In this document: piece after piece, positions 1-12,179 of the stretch
How the letters are laid out: every line of letters starts with the position of its first letter
Numbering within the stretch: position 1 is the first letter of the stretch
From: Hippasteria phrygiana
Lineage: Eukaryota > Echinodermata > Asteroidea > Valvatida > Goniasteridae
Direction: 5' to 3'
DNA length: 64,000 nt
Assembly: GCA_037893225.1 (NCBI GenBank)
Contig: JAZGUH010000489.1
Location: 947,656-1,011,655, forward strand
The notes under the pieces: generated by a model
Databases searched by the model: none
The model's input: only the letters and a program-made list of their open reading frames with translations
What the model was told of the DNA's origin: nothing
Translations under genes and position numbers: made by a program

Positions 1-234
1 TAAGCTACCCATACGTGTGGAAATTACTGGATTTGGTCAATATCCTATTCGATTATGAACAGGGAAAGGAGGGGCGTTCATCTGAAAATTTGGCAAACGT
101 TAAGCAGTCACAATGCAGTAAACGGGAGAACGCACACAGAGTTCACGGAAAGAAATTTGTTGCGAGGTTTGAATTTTCTCGAAGAGTTCTAACGCTGTGA
201 AGCTGCCGGTGGTCTCAAATTGTTGCGCTATATC
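1..234. repeat. Mosaic W/K monomer at window start
   Basis: The head has the W marks (gtgtggaaatt, tatcctattcgatta). The second half has the K marks (gaaaatttgg, ggaaag) and the rare gccggtgg that recurs only in the K monomer at 2809. It therefore looks like a recombination product between a W and a K monomer, 12 units (2808 bp) before the pure K version. The window edge coinciding with a monomer start is only a matter of phase. Confidence 0.8.
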
Positions 235-468
235 TAAGCTACCCATACGTGTAAACATTACTGGATTTGGTCAATATACCATTCAATTATGAACAGGGAA
301 AGGAGGGGCGTTCATCTGAACATTTGGCAAACGTTAAGCAGTCACAATGCAGTAAACGGGAGAACGCACACAGAGTTCACGGGAAGAAATTTGTTGCGAG
401 GTTTGAATTTTCTCGAAGAGTTCTAACGCTGTGAAGCTGGCGATGGTCTCAAATTGTCGCGCTAGATC
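235..468. repeat. Representative satellite monomer (class A)
   Basis: This unit shows the monomer layout. It begins taagctacccatacgtgt, followed by a variable head (+18 to +50, holding the aaacatt and tataccattcaatta class marks), a purine-rich tract agggaaaggagggg (+61 to +74), a nearly invariant core (+92 to +123), a second variable patch (+124 to +163), the near-invariant gaggtttgaattttctc (+164 to +180), and a tail with the ttgcgcta/tagatc variants. The phase is arbitrary and was chosen because the window happens to open at this point. The length is divisible by three (78 codons), yet every frame on both strands meets stops. Confidence 0.97.
326..357. other. Near-invariant core block of the monomer (example)
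   Basis: The block ggcaaacgttaagcagtcac continues to +123 of the unit and is almost unchanged across the array. Exceptions I noticed are single bases, such as gttgagcag in the monomer at 6787, gtgaagcag in the one at 14052 and aagctgtcac in the one at 8191. The aacgtt palindrome lies inside it. Such evenness beside two variable patches could mean a bound protein or chromatin constraint, but homogenisation alone could also produce it. No known motif is recognised. Confidence 0.55.
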
Positions 469-3400
469 TAAGCTACCCATACGTGTGAAAATTACTGGAT
501 TTGGTCAATATCCCATTCAATTATGAACAGGGAAAGGAGGGTCGTTCATCTGAAAATGTGGCAAACGTTAAGCAGTCACAATGCAGTAAACGGGAGAACG
601 CACACAGAGTTCACGGAAAGAAATTTGTTGCGAGGTTTGAATTTTCTCGAAGAGTTCTAACGCTGTGAAGCTGGCGATGGTCTCAAATTGTTGCGCTACA
701 TCTAAGCTACCCATACGTGTGGAAATTACTGGATTTGGTCAATATCCTATTCGATTATGAACAGGGAAAGGAGGGGCGTTCATCTGAAAATGTGGCAAAC
801 GTTAAGCAGTCACAATGCAGTAAACAGAGGAACGCACACAGAGTTCACGGGAAGAAATTTGTTGCGAGGTTTGAATTTTCTCGAAGAGTTCTAACGCTGT
901 GAAGCTGGCGATGGTCTGAAATTGTTGCGCTATATCTAAGCTACCCATACGTGTAAAAATTACTGGATTTGGTCAATATCCCATTAAATTATGAACAGGG
1001 AAAGGAGGGGCGTTCATCTGAAAATTTGGCAAACGTTAAGCAGTCACAATGCAGTAAACGGGAGAACGCACACAGAGTTCACGGAAAGAAATTTGTTGCG
1101 AGGTTTGAATTTTCTCGAAGAGTTCTAACGCTGTGAAGCTGCCGATGGTCTCAAATTGTTGCGCTATATCTAAGCTACCCATACGTGTAAACATTACTGG
1201 ATTTGGTCAATATACCATTCAATTATGAACAGGGAAAGGAGGGGCGTTCATCTGAACATTTGGCAAACGTTAAGCAGTCACAATGCAGTAAACGGGAGAA
1301 CGCACACAGAGTTCACAGGAAGAAATTTGTTGCGAGGTTTGAATTTTCTCGAAGAGTTCTCACGCTATGAAGCTGGCGATGGTCTCAAATTGTTGCGCTA
1401 GATCTAAGCTACCCATACGTGTGAAAATTACTGGATTTGGTCAATATCCCGTTCAAATATGAGCAGGGAAAGGAGGGGCGTTCATCTGAAAATGTGGCAA
1501 ACGTTAAGCAGTCACAATGCAGTAAACGGAAGAACGCACACAGAGTTCACGGGAAGAAATTTGTCGCGAGGTTTGAATTTTCTCGAAGAGTTCTAACGCT
1601 GTGAAGCTGGCGATGGTCTCAAATTGTCGCGCTAGATCTAAGCTACCCATACGTGTGAAAATTACTGGATTTGGTCAATATCCCATTCAATTATGAACAG
1701 GGAAAGGAGGGTCGTTCATCTGAAAATGTGGCAAACGTTAAGCAGTCACAATGCAGTAAACGGGAGAACGCACACAGAGTTCACGGGAAGAAATTTGTTG
1801 CGAGGTTTGAATTTTCTCGAAGAGTTCTAACGCTGTGAAGCTGGCGATGGTCTCAAATTGTTGCGCTACATCTAAGCTACCCATACGTGTGGAAATTACT
1901 GGATTTGGTCAATATCCTATTCGATTATGAACAGGGAAAGGAGGGGCGTTCATCTGAAAATGTGGCAAACGTTAAGCAGTCACAATGCAGTAAACGGAGG
2001 AACGCACACAGAGTTCACGGGAAGAAATTTGTTGCGAGGTTTGAATTTTCTCGAAGAGTTCTAACGCTGTGAAGCTGGCGATGGTCTGAAATTGTTGCGC
2101 TATATCTAAGCTACCCATACGTGTAAACATTACTGGATTTGGTCAATATACCATTCAATTATGAACAGGGAAAGGAGGGGCGTTCATCTGAACATTTGGC
2201 AAACGTTAAGCAGTCACAATGCAGTAAACGGGAGAACGCACACAGAGTTCACAGGAAGAAATTTGTTGCGAGGTTTGAATTTTCTCGAAGAGTTCTCACG
2301 CTATGAAGCTGGCGATGGTCTCAAATTGTTGCGCTAGATCTAAGCTACCCATACGTGTGAAAATTACTGGATTTGGTCAATATCCCGTTCAAATATGAAC
2401 AGGGAAAGGAGGGGCGTTCATCTGAAAATGTGGCAAACGTTAAGCAGTCACAATGCAGTAAACGGAAGAACGCACACAGAGTTCACGGGAAGAAATTTGT
2501 CGCGAGGTTTGAATTTTCTCGAAGAGTTCTAACGCTGTGAAGCTGGCGATGGTCTCAAATTGTCGCGCTAGATCTAAGCTACCCATACGTGTGAAAATTA
2601 CTGGATTTGGTCAATATCCCATTCAATTATGAACAGGGAAAGGAGGGTCGTTCATCTGAAAATGTGGCAAACGTTAAGCAGTCACAATGCAGTAAACGGG
2701 AGAACGCACACAGAGTTCACGGGAAGAAATTTGTTGCGAGGTTTGAATTTTCTCGAAGAGTTCTAACGCTGTGAAGCTGGCGATGGTCTGAAATTGTTGC
2801 GCTATATCTAAGCTACCCATACGTGTAAAAATTACTGGATTTGGTCAATATCCCATTAAATTATGAACAGGGAAAGGAGGGGCGTTCATCTGAAAATTTG
2901 GCAAACGTTAAGCAGTCACAATGCAGTAAACGGGAGAACGCACACAGAGTTCACGGAAAGAAATTTGTTGCGAGGTTTGAATTTTCTCGAAGAGTTCTAA
3001 CGCTGTGAAGCTGCCGGTGGTCTCAAATTGTTGCGCTATATCTAAGCTACCCATACGTGTAAACATTACTGGATTTGGTCAATATACCATTCAATTATGA
3101 ACAGGGAAAGGAGGGGCGTTCATCTGAACATTTGGCAAACGTTAAGCAGTCACAATGCAGTAAACGGGAGAACGCACACAGAGTTCACGGGAAGAAATTT
3201 GTTGCGAGGTTTGAATTTTCTCGAAGAGTTCTAACGCTGTGAAGCTGGCGATGGTCTCAAATTGTCGCGCTAGATCTAAGCTACCCATACGTGTGAAAAT
3301 TACTGGATTTGGTCAATATCCCATTCAATTATGAACAGGGAAAGGAGGGTCGTTCATCTGAAAATGTGGCAAACGTTAAGCAGTCACAATGCAGTAAACG

Positions 3401-5616
3401 GGAGAACGCACACAGAGTTCACGGAAAGAAATTTGTTGCGAGGTTTGAATTTTGTCGAAGAGTTCTAACGCTGTGAAGCTGGCGATGGTCTCAAATTGTT
3501 GCGCTACATCTAAGCTACCCATACGTGTGGAAATTACTGGATTTGGTCAATATCCTATTCGATTATGAACAGGGAAAGGAGGGGCGTTCATCTGAAAATG
3601 TGGCAAACGTTAAGCAGTCACAATGCAGTAAACAGAGGAACGCACACAGAGTTCACGGGAAGAAATTTGTTGCGAGGTTTGAATTTTCTCGAAGAGTTCT
3701 AACGCTGTGAAGCTGGCGATGGTCTGAAATTGTTGCGCTATATCTAAGCTACCCATACGTGTAAAAATTACTGGATTTGGTCAATATCCCATTAAATTAT
3801 GAACAGGGAAAGGAGGGGCGTTCATCTGAAAATTTGGCAAACGTTAAGCAGTCACAATGCAGTAAACGGGAGAACGGACACAGAGTTCACGGAAAGAAAT
3901 TTGTTGCGAGGTTTGAATTTTCTCGAAGAGTTCTAACGCTGTGAAGCTGCCGATGGTCTCAAATTGTTGCGCTATATCTAAGCTACCCATACGTGTAAAC
4001 ATTACTGGATTTGGTCAATATACCATTCAATTATGAACAGGGAAAGGAGGGGCGTTCATCTGAACATTTGGCAAACGTTAAGCAGTCACAATGCAGTAAA
4101 CGGGAGAACGCACACAGAGTTCACAGGAAGAAATTTGTTGCGAGGTTTGAATTTTCTCGAAGAGTTCTCACGCTATGAAGCTGGCGATGGTCTCAAATTG
4201 TTGCGCTAGATCTAAGCTACCCATACGTGTGAAAATTACTGGATTTGGTCAATATCCCGTTCAAATATGAGCAGGGAAAGGAGGGGCGTTCATCTGAAAA
4301 TGTGGCAAACGTTAAGCAGTCACAATGCAGTAAACGGAAGAACGCACACAGAGTTCACGGGAAGAAATTTGTCGCGAGGTTTGAATTTTCTCGAAGAGTT
4401 CTAACGCTGTGAAGCTGGCGATGGTCTCAAATTGTCGCGCTAGATCTAAGCTACCCATACGTGTGAAAATTACTGGATTTGGTCAATATCCCATTCAATT
4501 ATGAACAGGGAAAGGAGGGTCGTTCATCTGAAAATGTGGCAAACGTTAAGCAGTCACAATGCAGTAAACGGGAGAACGCACACAGAGTTCACGGGAAGAA
4601 ATTTGTTGCGAGGTTTGAATTTTCTCGAAGAGTTCTAACGCTGTGAAGCTGGCGATGGTCTCAAATTGTTGCGCTACATCTAAGCTACCCATACGTGTGG
4701 AAATTACTGGATTTGGTCAATATCCTATTCGATTATGAACAGGGAAAGGAGGGGCGTTCATCTGAAAATGTGGCAAACGTTAAGCAGTCACAATGCAGTA
4801 AACGGAGGAACGCACACAGAGTTCACGGGAAGAAATTTGTTGCGAGGTTTGAATTTTCTCGAAGAGTTCTAACGCTGTGAAGCTGGCGATGGTCTGAAAT
4901 TGTTGCGCTATATCTAAGCTACCCATACGTGTAAACATTACTGGATTTGGTCAATATACCATTCAATTATGAACAGGGAAAGGAGGGGCGTTCATCTGAA
5001 CATTTGGCAAACGTTAAGCAGTCACAATGCAGTAAACGGGAGAACGCACACAGAGTTCACAGGAAGAAATTTGTTGCGAGGTTTGAATTTTCTCGAAGAG
5101 TTCTCACGCTATGAAGCTGGCGATGGTCTCAAATTGTTGCGCTAGATCTAAGCTACCCATACGTGTGAAAATTACTGGATTTGGTCAATATCCCGTTCAA
5201 ATATGAACAGGGAAAGGAGGGGCGTTCATCTGAAAATGTGGCAAACGTTAAGCAGTCACAATGCAGTAAACGGAAGAACGCACACAGAGTTCACGGGAAG
5301 AAATTTGTCGCGAGGTTTGAATTTTCTCGAAGAGTTCTAACGCTGTGAAGCTGGCGATGGTCTCAAATTGTCGCGCTAGATCTAAGCTACCCATACGTGT
5401 GAAAATTACTGGATTTGGTCAATATCCCATTCAATTATGAACAGGGAAAGGAGGGTCGTTCATCTGAAAATGTGGCAAACGTTAAGCAGTCACAATGCAG
5501 TAAACGGGAGAACGCACACAGAGTTCACGGGAAGAAATTTGTTGCGAGGTTTGAATTTTCTCGAAGCGTTCTAACGCTGTGAAGCTGGCGATGGTCTCAA
5601 ATTGTTGCGCTACATC

Positions 5617-7956
5617 TAAGCTACCCATACGTGTGGAAATTACTGGATTTGGTCAATATCCTATTCGATTATGAACAGGGAAAGGAGGGGCGTTCATCTG
5701 AAAATGTGGCAAACGTTAAGCAGTCACAATGCAGTAAACGGAGGAACGCACACAGAGTTCACGGGAAGAAATTTGTTGCGAGGTTTGAATTTTCTCGAAG
5801 AGTTCTAACGCTGTGAAGCTGGCGATGGTCTGAAATTGTTGCGCTATATCTAAGCTACCCATACGTGTAAAAATTACTGGATTTGGTCAATATCCCATTA
5901 AATTATGAACAGGGAAAGGAGGGGCGTTCATCTGAAAATTTGGCAAACGTTAAGCAGTCACAATGCAGTAAACGGGAGAACGCACACAGAGTTCACGGAA
6001 AGAAATTTGTTGCGAGGTTTGAATTTTCTCGAAGAGTTCTAACGCTGTGAAGCTGCCGATGGTCTCAAATTGTTGCGCTATATCTAAGCTACCCATACGT
6101 GTAAACATTACTGGATTTGGTCAATATACCATTCAATTATGAACAGGGAAAGGAGGGGCGTTCATCTGAACATTTGGCAAACGTTAAGCAGTCACAATGC
6201 AGTAAACGGAAGAACGCACACAGAGTTCACAGGAAGAAATTTGTTGCGAGGTTTGAATTTTCTCAAAGAGTTCTCACGCTATGAAGCTGGCGATGGTCTC
6301 AAATTGTTGCGCTAGATCTAAGCTACCCATACGTGTGAAAATTACTGGATTTGGTCAATATCCCGTTCAAATATGAACAGGGAAAGGAGGGGCGTTCATC
6401 TGAAAATTTGGCAAACGTTAAGCAGTCACAATGCAGTAAACGGGAGAACGCACACAGAGTTCACGGGAAGAAATTTGTCGCGAGGTTTGAATTTTCTCGA
6501 AGAGTTCTCACGCTATAAAGCTGGCGATGGTCTCAAATTGTTGCGCTAGATCTAAGCTACCCATACGTGTGAAAATTACTGGATTTGGTCAATATCCCAT
6601 TCAAATATGAACAGGGAAAGGAGGGGCGTTCATCTGAAAATGTGGCAAACGTTAAGCAGTCACAATGCAGTAAACGGGAGAACGCACACATAGTTCACGG
6701 TAAGAAATTTGTTGCGAGGTTTGAATTTTCTCGAAGAGTTCTAACGCTGTGAAGCTGGCGATGGTCTCAAATTGTTGCGCTAGATCTAAGCTACCCATAC
6801 GTGTGAAAATTACTGGATTTGGTCAATATCCCATTCAATTATGAACAGGGAAAGGAGGGGCGTTCATCTGAAAATGTGGCAAACGTTGAGCAGTCACAAT
6901 GCAGTAAACGGAAGAACGCACACAGAGTTCACAGAAGTAAATTTGTTGCGAGGTTTGAATTTTCTCGAAGAGTTCTAACGCTGTGAAGCTGGCGATGGTC
7001 CGAAATTGTTGCGCTATATCTAAGCTACCCATACGTGTAAACATTACTGGATTTGGTCAATATACCATTCAATTATGAACAGGGAAAGGAGGGGCGTTCA
7101 TCTGAACATTTGGCAAACGTTAAGCAGTCACAATGCAGTAAACGGGAGAACGCACACAGAGTTCATTGGAAAAAACATTTTTCGAGGTTTGAATTTTCTC
7201 GAAGAGTTCTCACGCTATAAAGCTGGCGATGGTCTCAAATTGTTGCGCTAGATCTAAGCTACCGATACGTGTGAAAATTACTGGATTTGGTCAATATCCC
7301 ATTCAATTATGAACAGGGAAAGGAGGGGCGTTCATCTGAAAATGTGGCAAACGTTAAGCAGTCACAATGCAGTAAACGGAAGAACGCACACAGAGTTCAC
7401 AGGAAGAAGATTGTTCCGAGGTTTGAATTTTCTCGAAGAGTTCTCACGCTATAAAGCTGGCGATGGTCTCAAATTGTTGCGCTAGATCTAAGCTACCGAT
7501 ACGTGTGAAAATTACTGGATTTGGTCAATATCCCATTCAATTATGAACAGGGAAAGGAGGGGCGTTCATCTGAAAATGTGGCAAACGTTAAGCAGTCACA
7601 ATGCAGTAAACGGAAGAACGCACACAGAGTTCACAGGAAGAAGATTGTTCCGAGGTTTGAATTTTCTCGAAGAGTTCTCACGCTGTGAAGCTGGCGATGG
7701 TCTCAAATTGTTGCGCTAGATCTAAGCTACCCATACGTGTGAAAATTACTGGATTTGGTCAATATCCCATTCAATTATGAACAGGGAAAGGAGGGGCGTT
7801 TATCTGAAAATGTGGCAAACGTTAAGCAGTCACAATGCAGTAAACGGGAGAACGCACACAGAGTTCACTGGAAGAAATTTGTTGCGAGGTTTGAATTTTC
7901 TCGAAGAGTTCTAACGCTGTGAAGCTGGCGATGGTCTCAAATTGTTGCGCTACATC
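5617..7956. repeat. 10-monomer block W,K,A,P,T,S,L,R,R,G
   Basis: First appearance in the window of classes T (6553), S (6787), L (7021), R (7255, 7489, both with the accgat start) and G (7723). It resembles a longer form of the six-monomer order that follows: W,K,A,P at its start and R,G at its end match, while T,S,L,R in the middle are missing downstream. The R monomers at 7255 and 7489 differ mainly in ctataaag versus ctgtgaag and look like a local single-monomer duplication. Confidence 0.8.
7181..7203. repeat. Short inverted repeat in class L monomers (example)
   Basis: ttcgag and ctcgaa form a perfect six-base stem around an 11-base spacer in the L monomer at 7021 and in the other L monomers. 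Most other classes have gcgag at this place, leaving a four-base stem. The preceding A-run and T-run (aaaaaacattttt) are an additional local feature. A structural role is only a possibility. Confidence 0.6.
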
Positions 7957-10366
7957 TAAGCTACCCATACGTGTGGAAATTACTGGATTTGGTCAATATC
8001 CTATTCGATTATGAACAGGGAAAGGAGGGGCGTTCATCTGAAAATGTGGCAAACGTTAAGCAGTCACAATGCAGTAAACGGAGGAACGCACACAGAGTTC
8101 ACGGGAAGAAATTTGTTGCGAGGTTTGAATTTTCTCGAAGAGTTCTAACGCTGTGAAGCTGGCGATGGTCTGAAATTGTTGCGCTATATCTAAGCTACCC
8201 ATACGTGTAAAAATTACTGGATTTGGTCAATATCCCATTAAATTATGAACAGGGAAAGGAGGGGCGTTCATCTGAAAATTTGGCAAACGTTAAGCTGTCA
8301 CAATGCAGTAAACGGGAGAACGCACACAGAGTTCACGGAAAGAAATTTGTTGCGAGGTTTGAATTTTCTCGAAGAGTTCTAACGCTGTGAAGCTGCCGAT
8401 GGTCTCAAATTGTTGCGCTATATCTAAGCTACCCATACGTGTAAACATTACTGGATTTGGTCAATATACCATTCAATTATGAACAGGGAAAGGAGGGGCG
8501 TTCATCTGAACATTTGGCAAACGTTAAGCAGTCACAATGCAGTAAACGGGAGAACGCACACAGAGTTCACAGGAAGAAATTTGTTGCGAGGTTTGAATTT
8601 TCTCAAAGAGTTCTCACGCTATGAAGCTGGCGATGGTCTCAAATTGTTGCGCTAGATCTAAGCTACCCATACGTGTGAAAATTACTGGATTTGGTCAATA
8701 TCCCGTTCAAATATGAACAGGGAAAGGAGGGGCGTTCATCTGAAAATTTGGCAAACGTTAAGCAGTCACAATGCAGTAAACGGGAGAACGCACACAGAGT
8801 TCACGGGAAGAAATTTGTCGCGAGGTTTGAATTTTCTCGAAGAGTTCTCACGCTATAAAGCTGGCGATGGTCTCAAATTGTTGCGCTAGATCTAAGCTAC
8901 CCATACGTGTGAAAATTACTGGATTTGGTCAATATCCCATTCAATTATGAACAGGGAAAGGAGGGGCGTTCATCTGAAAATGTGGCAAACGTTAAGCAGT
9001 CACAATGCAGTAAACGGAAGAACGCACACAGAGTTCACAGGAAGAAGATTGTTCCGAGGTTTGAATTTTCTCGAAGAGTTCTCACGCTGTGAAGCTGGCG
9101 ATGGTCTCAAATTGTTGCGCTAGATCTAAGCTACCCATACGTGTGAAAATTACTGGATTTGGTCAATATCCCATTCAATTATGAACAGGGAAAGGAGGGG
9201 CGTTTATCTGAAAATGTGGCAAACGTTAAGCAGTCACAATGCAGTAAACGGGAGAACGCACACAGAGTTCACGGGAAGAAATTTGTTGCGAGGTTTGAAT
9301 TTTCTCAAAGAGTTCTAACGCTGTGAAGCTGGCGATGGTCTCAAATTGTTGCGCTACATCTAAGCTACCCATACGTGTGGAAATTACTGGATTTGGTCAA
9401 TATCCTATTCGATTATGAACAGGGAAAGGAGGGGCGTTCATCTGAAAATGTGGCAAACGTTAAGCAGTCACAATGCAGTAAACGGAGGAACGCACACAGA
9501 GTTCACGGGAAGAAATTTGTTGCGAGGTTTGAATTTTCTCGAAGAGTTCTAACGCTGTGAAGCTGGCGATGGTCTGAAATTGTTGCGCTATATCTAAGCT
9601 ACCCATACGTGTAAAAATTACTGGATTTGGTCAATATCCCATTAAATTATGAACAGGGAAAGGATGGGCGTTCATCTGAAAATTTGGCAAACGTTAAGCA
9701 GTCACAATGCAGTAAACGGGAGAACGCACACAGAGTTCACGGAAAGAAATTTGTTGCGAGGTTTGAATTTTCTCGAAGAGTTCTAACGCTGTGAAGCTGC
9801 CGATGGTCTCAAATTGTTGCGCTATATCTAAGCTACCCATACGTGTAAACATTACTGGATTTGGTCAATATACCATTCAATTATGAACAGGGAAAGGAGG
9901 GGCGTTCATCTGAACATTTGGCAAACGTTAAGCAGTCACAATGCAGTAAACGGGAGAACGCACACAGAGTTCACAGGAAGAAATTTGTTGCGAGGTTTGA
10001 ATTTTCTCAAAGAGTTCTCACGCTATGAAGCTGGCGATGGTCTCAAATTGTTGCGCTAGATCTAAGCTACCCATACGTGTGAAAATTACTGGATTTGGTC
10101 AATATCCCGTTCAAATATGAACAGGGAAAGGAGGGGCGTTCATCTGAAAATTTGGCAAACGTTAAGCAGTCACAATGCAGTAAACGGGAGAACGCACACA
10201 GAGTTCACGGGAAGAAATTTGTCGCGAGGTTTGAATTTTCTCGAAGAGTTCTCACGCTATAAAGCTGGCGATGGTCTCAAATTGTTGCGCTAGATCTAAG
10301 CTACCCATACGTGTGAAAATTACTGGATTTGGTCAATATCCCATTCAATTATGAACAGGGAAAGGA

Positions 10367-10375
10367 GGGGGGGGG
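10367..10375 (+). repeat. Expanded G tract, 9 G (normally 4)
   Basis: In the R monomer starting at 10297, the run after aaagga is nine G instead of four. This adds five bases and shifts monomer phase by +5. The homologous R monomer one HOR earlier (8893) has the normal four. Replication slippage on a purine-rich stretch is the simple explanation. A sequencing homopolymer error cannot be excluded. Confidence 0.9.
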
Positions 10376-11775
10376 CGTTCATCTGAAAATGTGGCAAACG
10401 TTAAGCAGTCACAATGCAGTAAACGGAAGAACGCACACAGAGTTCACAGGAAGAAGATTGTTCCGAGGTTTGAATTTTCTCGAAGAGTTCTCACGCTGTG
10501 AAGCTGGCGATGGTCTCAAATTGTTGCGCTAGATCTAAGCTACCCATACGTGTGAAAATTACTGGATTTGGTCAATATCCCATTCAATTATGAACAGGGA
10601 AAGGAGGGGCGTTTATCTGAAAATGTGGCAAACGTTAAGCAGTCACAATGCAGTAAACGGGAGAACGCACACAGAGTTCACGGGAAGAAATTTGTTGCGA
10701 GGTTTGAATTTTCTCAAAGAGTTCTAACGCTGTGAAGCTGGCGATGGTCTCAAATTGTTGCGCTACATCTAAGCTACCCATACGTGTGGAAATTACTGGA
10801 TTTGGTCAATATCCTATTCGATTATGAACAGGGAAAGGAGGGGCGTTCATCTGAAAATGTGGCAAACGTTAAGCAGTCACAATGCAGTAAACGGAGGAAC
10901 GCACACAGAGTTCACGGGAAGAAATTTGTTGCGAGGTTTGAATTTTCTCGAAGAGTTCTAACGCTGTGAAGCTGGCGATGGTCTGAAATTGTTGCGCTAT
11001 ATCTAAGCTACCCATACGTGTAAAAATTACTGGATTTGGTCAATATCCCATTAAATTATGAACAGGGAAAGGATGGGCGTTCATCTGAAAATTTGGCAAA
11101 CGTTAAGCAGTCACAATGCAGTAAACGGGAGAACGCACACAGAGTTCACGGAAAGAAATTTGTTGCGAGGTTTGAATTTTCTCGAAGAGTTCTAACGCTG
11201 TGAAGCTGCCGATGGTCTCAAATTGTTGCGCTATATCTAAGCTACCCATACGTGTAAACATTACTGGATTTGGTCAATATACCATTCAATTATGAACAGG
11301 GAAAGGAGGGGCGTTCATCTGAACATTTGGCAAACGTTAAGCAGTCACAATGCAGTAAACGGGAGAACGCACACAGAGTTCACAGGAAGAAATTTGTTGC
11401 GAGGTTTGAATTTTCTCAAAGAGTTCTCACGCTATGAAGCTGGCGATGGTCTCAAATTGTTGCGCTAGATCTAAGCTACCCATACGTGTGAAAATTACTG
11501 GATTTGGTCAATATCCCGTTCAAATATGAACAGGGAAAGGAGGGGCGTTCATCTGAAAATTTGGCAAACGTTAAGCAGTCACAATGCAGTAAACGGGAGA
11601 ACGCACACAGAGTTCACGGGAAGAAATTTGTCGCGAGGTTTGAATTTTCTCGAAGAGTTCTCACGCTATAAAGCTGGCGATGGTCTCAAATTGTTGCGCT
11701 AGATCTAAGCTACCGATACGTGTGAAAATTACTGGATTTGGTCAATATCCCATTCAATTATGAACAGGGAAAGGA

Positions 11776-11785
11776 GGGGGGGGGG
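11776..11785 (+). repeat. Expanded G tract, 10 G
   Basis: Ten G in the R monomer starting at 11706, six more than usual, at the same site as the nine-G tract one HOR upstream. Total phase shift after it is +11. Confidence 0.9.
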
Positions 11786-12179
11786 CGTTCATCTGAAAAT
11801 GTGGCAAACGTTAAGCAGTCACAATGCAGTAAACGGAAGAACGCACACAGAGTTCACAGGAAGAAGATTGTTCCGAGGTTTGAATTTTCTCGAAGAGTTC
11901 TCACGCTGTGAAGCTGGCGATGGTCTCAAATTGTTGCGCTAGATCTAAGCTACCCATACGTGTGAAAATTACTGGATTTGGTTAATATCCCATTCAATTA
12001 TGAACAGGGAAAGGAGGGGCGTTTATCTGAAAATGTGGCAAACGTTAAGCAGTCACAATGCAGTAAACGGGAGAACGCACACATAGTTCACGGTAAGAAA
12101 TTTGTTGCGAGGTTTGAATTTTCTCGAAGAGTTCTAACGCTGTGAAGCTGGCGATGGTCTCAAATTGTTGCGCTACATC

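Larger units (their letters stand above)
1..5616. repeat. 12-mer HOR, two tandem copies (2808 bp each)
   Basis: Class order is W/K,A,B,W,K,A,P,B,W,A,P,B then K,A,B,W,K,A,P,B,W,A,P,B. Monomers from the middle of the first unit through 2575 match those 2808 bp downstream almost base for base. They share private marks: gccggtgg in units 1 and 2809, atgagcag at 1405 and 4213, and aaacagagg at 703 and 3511. Copy-specific changes I noticed in the second copy are tttgtcgaag (3454), acggacac (3877) and gaagcgttc (5567). Identity breaks near the 3' end of the monomer at 2575, which ends ctgaaattg/tatatc whereas its partner at 5383 ends ctcaaattg/tacatc. This fits a crossover joint there. The B monomers here have the gaaaatt head. 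Confidence 0.88.
7957..12179. repeat. 6-mer HOR W,K,A,P,R,G, three tandem copies
   Basis: Units begin with W monomers at 7957, 9361 and 10770 and are 1404, 1409 and 1410 bp long. The extra bases are poly-G growth in the R monomer of copies 2 and 3. Copies 2 and 3 share ggatgggcg in K (9595, 11004), which copy 1 lacks, so they are the closest pair. The last G monomer (11946) is a mosaic, with a cgtttatctg head and a T-type catagttcacggtaag second half. The R monomer starts acccat in copies 1 and 2 but accgat in copy 3. Confidence 0.9.

Noticed and set aside
15..200. 61-codon open frame, repeated in W and some other monomers (for example 717-902, 1887-2072, 40285-40470, 53858-54043)
   Set aside because: It starts with GTG, exists only where the head mutates away from TGA, lies in a satellite monomer with no promoter or codon signal, and is closed in most copies.
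398..450. RNA polymerase III A-box/B-box-like words (tggcgatgg, aggtttgaat) suggesting a tRNA-derived repeat
   Set aside because: The words are imperfect, in the wrong order (B-like before A-like), and no cloverleaf or tRNA body is present.
6835..7044. Minus-strand open frames (also 14100-14297)
   Set aside because: Complement of ordinary monomers in which a stop was lost by a single change (gttgagcag, gtgaagcag). No sign of selection.
7165..7185. CENP-B-box-like stretch ttcattggaaaaaac in class L
   Set aside because: The essential TTCG and CGGG parts of the box are absent: the site has TTCA, and the A-run replaces CGGG. The cggg near +122 lacks TTCG at the required distance.
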